The position numbers were made by a program, and so were the translations under genes. Shown one piece after another: positions 56,850-64,000 of a stretch of DNA of 64,000 bases. A model generated the notes under the pieces. It made no database searches. It worked only from the letters and a program-made list of their open reading frames with translations, and had not been told where the DNA came from. Source of the stretch: Bacillus nakamurai (lineage in GTDB: Bacteria > Bacillota > Bacilli > Bacillales > Bacillaceae); NCBI RefSeq assembly GCF_001584325.1, contig NZ_LSAZ01000001.1, forward strand, positions 1 to 64,000, written 5' to 3'. Numbering within the stretch: position 1 is the first letter of the stretch; every line of letters starts with the position of its first letter.

Positions 56850-57422
56850 ATGATAGGTCAATTGAGTAATAAAAAAATCTTTTTAAGTGCTTTTTTCATC
56901 ATTTTGATCTGTTCATTACTCTTCCAATTTAGTATTTCAGATAAGATATTGAACACTTATTATTCTTCTGTCGGAGAAAATACCTATGACGTAGGGGAAA
57001 AAAGTGTGCGTACAATTGTAATGTTTCTGCAAGGTTTTATGATTTTTACGACTTTTGTAGAGATTTTGATTGGCGGATTTATTTTATTTGTTGTGGCTTT
57101 TATCCTTGGTTCGAAAAAACCAAAAAAAATATATCTTCTCCTATACACTTTAACTTCTCTGATTTTGGCATTTAAAATGTTTATTCTTGCGATTGTAAAC
57201 TACTTAACTGCTGATTCCTCTCTTATATATTCAGCGAGCGGCACTTCATTGGATTTGCAGCTGCTAGACCCGTTTTTTTTGATATCGATTGCGGCTTTGT
57301 ATGTTGTCAGCGGAAAATTGACTGATTTGAACAAAGGAAAGAGACTTATTTTGACAGGAAGTTTTGTTTTATTAAAGCTCATTACTATTTTCTTTAATTA
57401 TTTTATGGTGGATAAGATTTAG
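56850..57422 (+). CDS. acnB: AcnB-like membrane protein of the amylocyclicin cluster
   Basis: A 190-residue membrane protein with four or five hydrophobic segments. It precedes the circular bacteriocin precursor gene, as acnB does in amylocyclicin clusters, and belongs to the poorly understood proteins needed for production or immunity of circular bacteriocins. ATG start with AAGGATGG. AT-rich codon use differs from the flanking housekeeping genes, consistent with acquisition. The symbol is by position and memory. Confidence 0.72.
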   Translation: MIGQLSNKKIFLSAFFIILICSLLFQFSISDKILNTYYSSVGENTYDVGEKSVRTIVMFLQGFMIFTTFVEILIGGFILFVVAFILGSKKPKKIYLLLYTLTSLILAFKMFILAIVNYLTADSSLIYSASGTSLDLQLLDPFFLISIAALYVVSGKLTDLNKGKRLILTGSFVLLKLITIFFNYFMVDKI

Positions 57423-57486
57423 CCCGGGGGAGAGCAAATGAGGCTGAATTTTATTATAGATTAAAAAAAGAACAGGAGATGTTACG

Positions 57487-57822
57487 ATGAACTTAGTGAA
57501 ATCTAATAAAAAATCTTTCTTGTTATTTGGTGCAGCTCTTGCTGCTGCTGCATTAGTTTACGCACTTTTATTAACTGGTACAGAGTTAAATGTTGCAGCG
57601 GCTCACACATTTTCGGCAAATGCTGAATTAGCTTCAACCCTTGGTATCTCTGCAGCAGCTGCTAAAAAAGCAATTGATATTATTGATGCTGCGTCTACAA
57701 TTGCGTCTATCATCTCTTTAATCGGTATTGTCACTGGCGCAGGTGCTATTTCTTATGCTATTGTAGCAACGGCAAAAACTATGATTAAGAAATACGGCAA
57801 AAAATACGCTGCCGCTTGGTAA
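57487..57822 (+). CDS. acnA: AcnA, amylocyclicin-type circular bacteriocin precursor
   Basis: A 111-residue precursor. Residues 1-47 are the leader (basic start, hydrophobic alanine-rich segment, ending SANAE). Residues 48-111 are the core, from LASTLGIS through VTGAGAISYAIVATAKTM to KKYGKKYAAAW, whose Leu48 and Trp111 would be joined head to tail. The core is a four- to five-helix amphipathic, cationic saposin-like bacteriocin that permeabilises membranes. Compared with amylocyclicin as I remember it, core residue 9 is Ala rather than Thr. ATG with AGGAG. High rate of alanine codons; no damage. Confidence 0.92.
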   Translation: MNLVKSNKKSFLLFGAALAAAALVYALLLTGTELNVAAAHTFSANAELASTLGISAAAAKKAIDIIDAASTIASIISLIGIVTGAGAISYAIVATAKTMIKKYGKKYAAAW

Positions 57823-57904
57823 GGTAAATTCATAAATACCCGCTCTTTTTGGACAAGCTGCAAAAAGAGCCTCTCCCCCAAAAACATATGGTAAGGATGA
57901 AATT

Positions 57905-59560
57905 ATGAAAGTAAAACAAATAGTTGCTCTTATCAAGTATAATACCCTGTCATCATTTCGTAAAAAGAAGGAAGATTGGAGTATTCCTCATCTAAGTAAC
58001 AAATTATTGTCAGCTATCATTATTTCTTGTATATGTTTCTATTTGATTTTATTAGGATGCGGCATTGTATTCGGAACAAAAATGGTTGAGCTTCCCGTTA
58101 AAGCGTGGGGGCAATTTGTTTTAATAGCGGTTTCGCTTGAGCAGCTTTTTTGGTCGGCTGGCTTTTTTAAAGAAAACCATCATGCGTTTCTATTGGATAC
58201 GCGTAAAGTCATTCATCAATTAAAAAAAGTTCGTTTTTTACAGCTGTTTTCTGTGTTTATCGGGCAGTCACTCAAAAAAACGATTATCATTTGGTACCTT
58301 TTTGTTTTTCCTTTATTTTTATTTTTAAGCAGTGCTGGTATGTCTAAAGTTTATCCTGCTGCCGTATTCATGTTAGGAACAGTTTATTTTTGTCTTAACT
58401 TATTTTTATCTATGCTGTTTTCATATGTTTTATATGCTCTTACAAATATATGGAGCAAACTATTTTATTTTAAAGTAATGAAAGGGATTTTATTTGCCTT
58501 CAGTTTGTTGATTCCGCTTGTAATTGGGTATATTGTTTATCTTCTTGTGTTTGGCGGGCATACAATGAGGGACATCTCCGATTTTATGGAATCGCCAGCT
58601 TTTAAACAAATATTAATGAATACGCCATATGTGTTTTTAGCATTCCGTGCACATTCTGTTCTGTTCTTTGTCACAGCGCTGGCTGCTGCGGGGCTTTTGG
58701 TCATAGGGCTGTTTAAAATATGGTCTGCTGCTCTGAAAAAAATGGATCTCATCCCTTATATTTATTTATCAAAAACTGATTTTTCACCGAGGCTGCAATT
58801 AAATAGTAAGCATAAAATCTTTCGTGCCATCTTTCAAAAGGATTTGCTGTTCTTATTAAGAATAGACGGTTTTTTTATCAGGAATTTTGGCAGTATGCTT
58901 TATCTGTTAATGTTGTTTATAGGCTTTAGCATTCCGCTGCTTTCCCATCATTTTACCGGATATTCAACAGCTGCAATTGTTTCAGCTTCGGTCGTCATTG
59001 CTAATTTTTCTTATCAGCTCGTAGGAGATGCGCTGAAAACAATATTGTCAGTTGACGGAGAAATAAAAAATCAGCATCTGTTTCATCGAAATATTAAAAA
59101 TGCTTGGCAAATGGTGTTTCCGAAAGTATGTATTTATAATCTTTCGGTTTTAATATACTCGTTCATTATCTCCATTTTGATAACCTTGTTTTTTCCATCT
59201 TCTGCGGCGCTGACTATCTACTTGTTTATTGTATTTGTATGTTCGGGTTTTTTATACAGTCTTGCACAAATTTCAAGCACTGCGCTGTATCCCAAGAAAA
59301 ACTGGGAACATCTTTATGAAATTGGAGAAGCGGGAAAAGCAAAGACGTATAACAATTTATACGGTTCCTTTATTTTCATTGTGTCGCTTCAAATAGCTGC
59401 AATTACGACATATCTGATTTATAAAAAACCTGAACTTGAAACGATACTGATTCACTCGGCTTCAGGTGTTTTGATCCTGTTCACGCTATTAAACTATGGA
59501 GTCATGTTTCTTTTTCTTCGAAGAATCAATATGGCGGAAAGGTTTGCGAACAATGATTAA
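57905..59560 (+). CDS. acnC: AcnC-like multi-spanning membrane protein
   Basis: A 551-residue membrane protein with a dozen or so hydrophobic segments and a charged central stretch (about 285-315). The large membrane component of circular-bacteriocin clusters is thought to take part in maturation or export. It follows acnA after 82 nt and overlaps acnD by 8 nt. ATG with AAGGATG. No family motif that tells its chemistry. Confidence 0.75.
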   Translation: MKVKQIVALIKYNTLSSFRKKKEDWSIPHLSNKLLSAIIISCICFYLILLGCGIVFGTKMVELPVKAWGQFVLIAVSLEQLFWSAGFFKENHHAFLLDTRKVIHQLKKVRFLQLFSVFIGQSLKKTIIIWYLFVFPLFLFLSSAGMSKVYPAAVFMLGTVYFCLNLFLSMLFSYVLYALTNIWSKLFYFKVMKGILFAFSLLIPLVIGYIVYLLVFGGHTMRDISDFMESPAFKQILMNTPYVFLAFRAHSVLFFVTALAAAGLLVIGLFKIWSAALKKMDLIPYIYLSKTDFSPRLQLNSKHKIFRAIFQKDLLFLLRIDGFFIRNFGSMLYLLMLFIGFSIPLLSHHFTGYSTAAIVSASVVIANFSYQLVGDALKTILSVDGEIKNQHLFHRNIKNAWQMVFPKVCIYNLSVLIYSFIISILITLFFPSSAALTIYLFIVFVCSGFLYSLAQISSTALYPKKNWEHLYEIGEAGKAKTYNNLYGSFIFIVSLQIAAITTYLIYKKPELETILIHSASGVLILFTLLNYGVMFLFLRRINMAERFANND

Positions 59561-60257
59561 ATTGGTGAATATACAGAAAAATTATAGTGAAAAACAGGTG
59601 TTAAGAAATGTTTCTTTTGAAGTGAAAAAAGGTTCAATCTATGCTTTGTTAGGGACAAATGGAGTTGGAAAAACAACAACATTAAAAATTATTTCCGGGT
59701 TGCTTAAACCAACTTCCGGGTACGTATTGATTGATGGAAAAGAGATGGATTCAGAGCAGGGAGGGCAAATATCAGCTGATATTGGATTTGTACCCGACCA
59801 TGCGTTTTTATATGATTATTTAACTGGAGTTGAATACTTACGTTTTACAGCCGAAATGTTTCAAGTACCTTCTCAACAGACAAATGATTATATTGACAAT
59901 ATGTTAGATACAGTAAAGCTTTCTCAAGACGGGAACCAGCTCATTAAAACGTATTCACACGGCATGAAACAAAAACTGTCAATTGCGGCCGCACTCATTC
60001 ATCAGCCCAAAATTTTAATTCTTGACGAGCCGTTAACCGGCATTGATTTAATAAGCGGGAAGACCATACGCACGTTATTAAAAGAGTACGTAAAAAGAGG
60101 AAATACAGTCTTGTTATCTACTCATTTGCTGGAGCTTGCTCATTCTTTGTGTGATACGATCGGTATAATTCATGAGGGAATCTTTGCAGCGGAATATCAA
60201 TCATCACAGCATTCTTTAGAAGAAATTGAAGAAATGGCTGAGAGTATATATACATGA
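59553..60257 (+). CDS. acnD: AcnD-like ABC transporter ATPase
   Basis: A 234-residue ATPase: Walker A GTNGVGKTT, signature-like YSHGMKQKLSIAAALIH, Walker B ILILDEPLTGID and switch His in LLSTHLLEL. Partner of the membrane proteins of the cluster in export of, or self-protection from, the circular bacteriocin. ATG 59553 overlaps the acnC stop; the longer frame from 59496 lies in acnC. It overlaps acnE by 4 nt. Confidence 0.85.
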   Translation: MIKLVNIQKNYSEKQVLRNVSFEVKKGSIYALLGTNGVGKTTTLKIISGLLKPTSGYVLIDGKEMDSEQGGQISADIGFVPDHAFLYDYLTGVEYLRFTAEMFQVPSQQTNDYIDNMLDTVKLSQDGNQLIKTYSHGMKQKLSIAAALIHQPKILILDEPLTGIDLISGKTIRTLLKEYVKRGNTVLLSTHLLELAHSLCDTIGIIHEGIFAAEYQSSQHSLEEIEEMAESIYT

Positions 60258-60781
60258 TGAGCCGGATCTCGCAGTCAGTTAAGATGTCCTTCTTCCCCTT
60301 GATCGCATCATTGCTGTTTTTTATAGGCGGTGTGGTTACTGCAGTGTTTTCAGATGATTTTTTTTCCGCGGCGCCTTATAACGGTTCGGCAGGCGCAGTT
60401 GAATTGTTGAAGAATAATGCAATAGCTTGTCTGTTTTTAACGGCAGGTTTTTTTACTTTTGGTTTAACCTCGATATTTTATTTGTTTTCTAATGGGTTTA
60501 TTTTGAGCGGCTCGATTATAGAAAGCCTGCATAACGGAGTTCCTTTTTATCAGATTATTTTACTGCTAATTCCTCATGGAATCTTTGAAGTGCCTGCGTT
60601 ATTATTAAGTGGCGTTATTGGTTTTAAGAGTGTTGAACTGGTCATTAGGCTGTGCTTTTCTAAGCAAAAAAAGATTATGATTACGATGTTTAAACATATG
60701 GGCATTATGGTGCTGTGCATTATTTGTTTACTTATCGCTGCGGCAATAGTTGAGGCTTATATCACACCAATATTTAAGTAG
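60254..60781 (+). CDS. acnE: AcnE-like SpoIIM/DUF95 family membrane protein
   Basis: A 175-residue membrane protein with four or five segments, of the stage II sporulation protein M/DUF95 family regularly found in circular-bacteriocin clusters and thought to support maturation or secretion. IPHGIFEVPALLLSGVIGFK is the family hallmark. Two ATG codons in a row at 60254; the first overlaps the acnD stop. Confidence 0.8.
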   Translation: MMSRISQSVKMSFFPLIASLLFFIGGVVTAVFSDDFFSAAPYNGSAGAVELLKNNAIACLFLTAGFFTFGLTSIFYLFSNGFILSGSIIESLHNGVPFYQIILLLIPHGIFEVPALLLSGVIGFKSVELVIRLCFSKQKKIMITMFKHMGIMVLCIICLLIAAAIVEAYITPIFK

Positions 60782-60791
60782 AAGGGGCAGA

Positions 60792-61016
60792 ATGAATATG
60801 AGAAGTAAATTATCATTGATCGGAGTGCCGATTGTTATGATCATAGGGTATGTCATTTCTTTATCCTTTGAGTGGTTATTTCCTGTTCTTACTTTTGGGG
60901 CAGCGGGATTGTATATTTTTTTATTTGCCCCTTTTCATAAAATGATTCGCTACGTTTTTTTGCTTATCTTTCTCATTAATCTTTTGTCCAGTATTGTTCT
61001 CTATTATAATATTTAA
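60792..61016 (+). CDS. acnF: AcnF-like small hydrophobic protein, candidate immunity protein
   Basis: A 74-residue protein with two or three hydrophobic segments and a short basic end of the N-terminus (MNMRSK). Small cationic membrane proteins at the end of circular-bacteriocin clusters usually confer immunity, and this fits by place and size. ATG 60792 with AAGGGG. Followed at once by a terminator. Confidence 0.72.
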   Translation: MNMRSKLSLIGVPIVMIIGYVISLSFEWLFPVLTFGAAGLYIFLFAPFHKMIRYVFLLIFLINLLSSIVLYYNI

Positions 61017-61046
61017 AAAGACATTCAATACATGAATGTCTTTTTT
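61015..61046. terminator. Bidirectional terminator between acnF and guaC
   Basis: AAAAAGACATTCA with TGAATGTCTTTTTT, 8-bp core stem plus A/T extension, between convergent genes. Confidence 0.8.
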
Positions 61047-61057
61047 GTAATTGCTGT

Positions 61058-62038
61058 TTAAAATTTATCGCCATTAAAAATCGAGTTTTTCACGATGACG
61101 TAATCAACATTTCGAATCGCCTCAAGCTTGTTTCCGCCGGCGTAAGAAATTGAGGATTGCAGATCCTGTTCCATTTCAGTCAGCGTGTCTTGTAAAGAGC
61201 CTTTATGCTCGACATGCATTTTTTTGCCCTCAACATTTTTCTTCTCGCCTTTTTGATATTCGGAAGCGGAACCGAAATATTCCTTATACAGCTTTCCGTC
61301 TATTTCAATCGTTTTTCCCGGTGATTCTTCGTGTCCGGCAAACAGTGATCCGATCATGACCATTGCTGCTCCGAAGCGGATTGATTTCGCGATATCGCCG
61401 TGCGTGCGTATGCCGCCGTCTGCAATAATCGGTTTGCTCGCCGCTTTTGCGCACCAGCGGAGTGCGGCTAATTGCCATCCTCCCGTTCCGAAACCTGTTT
61501 TTATTTTTGTGATGCAAACCTTCCCTGGACCGATTCCCACTTTTGTCGCATCAGCACCCGCGCGTTCTAATTCCCTTACGGCTTCCGGCGTTCCGACATT
61601 GCCTGCAATGACGAAGCTTTCCGGCACATTCTCTTTAATAAATTGAATCATCTCAATCACGGCATTGGAATGGCCGTGGGCGATGTCAATTGTGATGTAA
61701 TCCGGCACTAGCTGCTGTTCTTTTAATTCCCGGATGAAGACATAATCATTTTCCTTCACGCCGACACTGATGGAAGAAATAAGCCCGCGCGCTTTCATGT
61801 CTTGGACAAAGGATAACCGTTTTTCCGGCTCAAAACGGTGCATGATATAAAAGTAACCGTTCTCCGCAAGCCAAATTGCGATGTTCTCATCTATAATCGT
61901 TTGCATATTTGCCGGTACGACCGGAAGCTTAAATGTGTGCCCGCCCAATGTCACGGATGTATCACATTCAGATCGGCTGTTCACAATACACTTTGCAGGA
62001 ATTAATTGAATATCTTCATAATCAAATGCGTTTTCCAT
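61058..62038 (-). CDS. guaC: GuaC, GMP reductase
   Basis: Converts GMP to IMP with NADPH, linking guanine to adenine nucleotides. 326 residues of the IMPDH/GMPR barrel. The catalytic cysteine loop is [36 protein letters not shown] binds the nucleotide phosphate. No CBS domains, as expected for GuaC type 2. ATG 62038 with AGGGGTG. PurR boxes precede it. Confidence 0.95.
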   Translation of the reverse strand: MENAFDYEDIQLIPAKCIVNSRSECDTSVTLGGHTFKLPVVPANMQTIIDENIAIWLAENGYFYIMHRFEPEKRLSFVQDMKARGLISSISVGVKENDYVFIRELKEQQLVPDYITIDIAHGHSNAVIEMIQFIKENVPESFVIAGNVGTPEAVRELERAGADATKVGIGPGKVCITKIKTGFGTGGWQLAALRWCAKAASKPIIADGGIRTHGDIAKSIRFGAAMVMIGSLFAGHEESPGKTIEIDGKLYKEYFGSASEYQKGEKKNVEGKKMHVEHKGSLQDTLTEMEQDLQSSISYAGGNKLEAIRNVDYVIVKNSIFNGDKF

Positions 62039-62051
62039 ACATAACACCCCT

Positions 62052-62129
62052 AAAAACGAATGATAAAATTAATAAACAAATAAAATGTTCGTCTTTTTAT
62101 AATGTACTTCGTTTTGTAGCTGATGTCAA
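62052..62129 (-). promoter_or_regulatory. guaC promoter with paired PurR boxes
   Basis: On the minus strand TTGACA (62129-62124) and TACATT (62106-62101) are spaced by 17 nt. Downstream lie two inverted PurBox-like sites: AAAGACGAACATTT (62096-62083) and one with ATCATTCGTTTTT (62064-62052), about 17 nt apart, as PurR requires. Repression by purine status is the expected outcome. Confidence 0.6.
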
Positions 62130-62269
62130 ATATTTTCATGTTTCTTTATGGTAAGGCGAATGCCGGCGGCTTGTCATCCGTACGGAGTTTGGTTATCATA
62201 GTGGTATTGGATTTTCAGATCAACTGTTTGTCTTTATAGATAGGGAAGAAACAAGAGGGAGGGTTCGGT

Positions 62270-62413
62270 GTGAACCAAGAGCAGCACGAACACAATCCAA
62301 AAGCCCAAAAAATTCAGGATCGGATTATTTTAGGAACGATCTGGGTCGTGTCAGCACTTGTCATTGCGCTCGTTGTCGGAACGGTCATGAATTATATTTG
62401 GATGTTTAAATAA
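62270..62413 (+). CDS. yuzG: YuzG-like small membrane protein
   Basis: A 47-residue protein: hydrophilic His/Gln-rich N-terminus (NQEQHEHNPKAQK) and one membrane segment (about 23-45). GTG 62270 preceded by GAGGGAGGG. Position between guaC and yumC matches the small gene I recall as yuzG in B. subtilis. Function unknown. Confidence 0.7.
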   Translation: MNQEQHEHNPKAQKIQDRIILGTIWVVSALVIALVVGTVMNYIWMFK

Positions 62414-62452
62414 AAAAGAGTCTGTGCCAAGATGACACAGACTCTTTTTTAT
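62412..62452. terminator. Bidirectional terminator
   Basis: AAAAAAGAGTCTGTG pairs perfectly (15 bp) with CACAGACTCTTTTTT across a 9-nt loop. Confidence 0.85.
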
Positions 62453-62454
62453 TA

Positions 62455-63450
62455 TTATTTTTCAAACATGCTTGTGGAATGCAGAGGCTGGACGCGCGCT
62501 TTCGGGTCCATGTAAGCCTTTGCGTTGTTCACGGCTGTCGGCGCTTCGCCGAAACCGCTGGCGATCAGTTTTACTTTTCCTTCATATGTGCAGATGTCTC
62601 CCGCAGCGAAGAAGCCTTCAATATTAGTTTCCATTGTGCTTTTCACCACAATGGAGTTTTTTTCGATTTCAAGTCCCCAGTTTTTAATCGGGCCAAGAGA
62701 AGAAACAAAGCCGTAGTTTACGATCAGGTCATCAATTTCGACAATTTCTTTACGGTCGCCTTTCACTTCTTCAAGCACGAGCTGCTCAATCCGGTCTTCA
62801 CCGACAAGCTCAGTCGGAACAAACGGCGTAAGCACTTTTACTTTAGAATTATGCAGGTTTTCTACACTGTGCTCGTGCGCGCGGAATTTGTCGCGGCGGT
62901 GAATGATGCTTACTTCTTTCGCAATCGGCTCAAGCATAAGCGCCCAGTCCACTGCGGAATCTCCGCCGCCCAGAACCGCAACGCGTCTGCCCGCGAATTG
63001 ATTGAGGTCGTCAATGAAATAATGAAGGTTCTTTCCTTCATATTGTTCAGCTGATTCAAGCTCAAGCTTTCTCGGCTTAAATGCTCCGTTTCCTGCAGTG
63101 ATGATCACTGTTTTTGAATAATGCGTTTCTGAGTTCGTTACAAGCTTAAACACGCCGTCTGCTTGCTTTTCAACTGATTCAACGGCTTGCTCTAAGCAGA
63201 TTGTCTGATCAAATTTTTCCATCTGCTCTTTCAGGTTATTCACGAGCTCTTGTGCGCGGATTTTCGGGAATCCGGCTACATCATAAATATATTTTTCAGG
63301 ATACAGCGCGCTGAGCTGGCCGCCAAGCTGGGGCAGGCTTTCAATGATTTTGACGCTTGCCTGTCTCATTCCCCCGTAAAATGCAGTAAACAGGCCGACC
63401 GGGCCGCCGCCGATAACCGTAATATCGTAAACCTTTGAATCCTCTTGCAT
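62455..63450 (-). CDS. yumC: YumC, ferredoxin/flavodoxin-NADP reductase
   Basis: A 331-residue flavoprotein of the thioredoxin-reductase-like ferredoxin-NADP reductase family, essential in B. subtilis. FAD motif [23 protein letters not shown] motif [15 protein letters not shown], and [20 protein letters not shown]. It lacks the CxxC of thioredoxin reductase, as FNR types do. ATG start with GGAGGC upstream. Confidence 0.94.
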   Translation of the reverse strand: MQEDSKVYDITVIGGGPVGLFTAFYGGMRQASVKIIESLPQLGGQLSALYPEKYIYDVAGFPKIRAQELVNNLKEQMEKFDQTICLEQAVESVEKQADGVFKLVTNSETHYSKTVIITAGNGAFKPRKLELESAEQYEGKNLHYFIDDLNQFAGRRVAVLGGGDSAVDWALMLEPIAKEVSIIHRRDKFRAHEHSVENLHNSKVKVLTPFVPTELVGEDRIEQLVLEEVKGDRKEIVEIDDLIVNYGFVSSLGPIKNWGLEIEKNSIVVKSTMETNIEGFFAAGDICTYEGKVKLIASGFGEAPTAVNNAKAYMDPKARVQPLHSTSMFEK

Positions 63451-63760
63451 ACCAAATTGCCTCCTAAATGAAAATTGTTATTAATTATAACATACAATTT
63501 GAAACTATGACGAGTGGAGAAACCCGCTCGGCCGCTTCATTCTTGAAAAATATTCATGCCGCCGCTAAGATGGGGACAAATTCCATTCTGTTTTTTCCTG
63601 AATGTTTTCCGTTTCTCCCGGATAGTATGGTGATATGCAGACATGTGCGGTTTTCTAAAAAATTTATAATTCATTTCATAAAATCCCGCCAATAAGCTGA
63701 AGCTATTACAAATGTTGATTTGATAATGCGTCTAACAGCAAAAAAAAGAAGGTGGATGTG

Positions 63761-64000
63761 ATGGCATTGAATAAACCCAAAATTGTGGTTTTAGGTGCAG
63801 GTTATGGTGGATTAATGACAGTGACGAGGCTTCCGAAGCATATCAGCGCAAATGATGCTGAGATTACTTTAGTCAATAAGCACAACTATCATTATGAGAC
63901 GACATGGATGCATGAGGCGAGTGCAGGAACGCTGCACCATGACCGCTGCAGATATCAAATAAAAGATGTGATAAATGAATCGCGTGTCAAGTTTGTGCAG
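63761..64000 (+). CDS. yumB: YumB, type II NADH dehydrogenase (partial, cut by window end)
   Basis: The first 80 codons of an NDH-2 family flavoprotein with FAD motif [17 protein letters not shown] and the conserved [19 protein letters not shown]. It is paralogous to YutJ in this window. ATG 63761 with AAGGTGGATG. The rest lies beyond 64000. The 310 nt between yumC and this gene are promoter space without a gene I would defend. Confidence 0.9.
   Translation, partial: MALNKPKIVVLGAGYGGLMTVTRLPKHISANDAEITLVNKHNYHYETTWMHEASAGTLHHDRCRYQIKDVINESRVKFVQ

Noticed and set aside
63468..63695. 75-codon plus-strand frame between yumC and yumB
   Set aside because: It begins in the yumC promoter area without a ribosome site and has no coding character.

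Overview
The window is a low-GC Firmicute chromosome segment whose gene order follows the Bacillus subtilis yurZ-suf-frl-puc-yun-yut-hom-yum region almost gene for gene. The insertions, including an amylocyclicin-type circular bacteriocin cluster, point to the B. amyloliquefaciens/B. velezensis group. The species call is inference from synteny and family memory; no search was run.

Backbone. 0.2-6.4 kb holds yurZ and the sufCDSUB Fe-S assembly operon. 6.4-9.2 kb holds a DUF2691 gene, a membrane-anchored methyltransferase, yurR and yurQ. 12.9-18.5 kb is the fructosamine (frl) locus with its regulator frlR, the ATPase gene msmX and the secreted nuclease gene bsn. 31-35.9 kb holds pucH, yunG, yunF, yunE and yunD. 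38.5-44 kb holds yunC, yunB, lytH, lipA and yutD to yutG. 44-48.7 kb holds yutH and the hom-thrC-thrB operon. 48.8-56.1 kb holds yuxL, yutI, yuzD, yutJ, yuzB, yutK, dapF and yutM. 61-64 kb holds guaC, a yuzG-like gene, yumC and the start of yumB.

Accessory insertions. (1) 9.3-11.7 kb is an SdpABC-like toxin operon facing a 90-residue DUF1648 protein that resembles only the N-terminal half of the SDP immunity protein SdpI. (2) 11.8-12.7 kb is a long MerR regulator. (3) 22.8-29.4 kb replaces the pucB-pucM part of the purine locus with an IS3-like remnant, a small secreted two-cysteine protein, a CcdA/TlpA thiol-redox pair, an unknown secreted protein facing a tiny membrane protein, and an orphan tyrosinase-like di-copper protein. 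(4) 36.3-38.5 kb holds a DUF2178-like/XRE pair with palindromic operators, a GC-rich structured RNA that looks like a HEARO (IscB-associated) RNA with its ORF deleted, and a stub of a lactococcin-972-like peptide. (5) 56.8-61.0 kb is a complete acnBACDEF-type amylocyclicin cluster.

Gene decay is unusually concentrated. In the frl locus, frlO has a large in-frame internal deletion and frlM is fused to the tail of frlD. In the purine (puc) locus, pucF has a frameshift, pucG an in-frame TGA, pucA is a relic, and pucR has its DNA-binding helix-turn-helix out of frame, while pucH is intact. yunG is frameshifted, and fragments of a GNAT acetyltransferase and two other genes remain. Large deletions cannot be base-calling errors; the single-base lesions in pucF and yunG could be.

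How the genes work together: suf, yutI and yutM serve Fe-S cluster assembly and delivery, with LipA a Fe-S client. hom, thrC, thrB and dapF belong to the aspartate amino-acid family. frlB, frlR, frlN and msmX are what is left of Amadori-product use. yunB, lytH and yutH are sporulation genes. The toxin and bacteriocin modules suggest a strain invested in competition.
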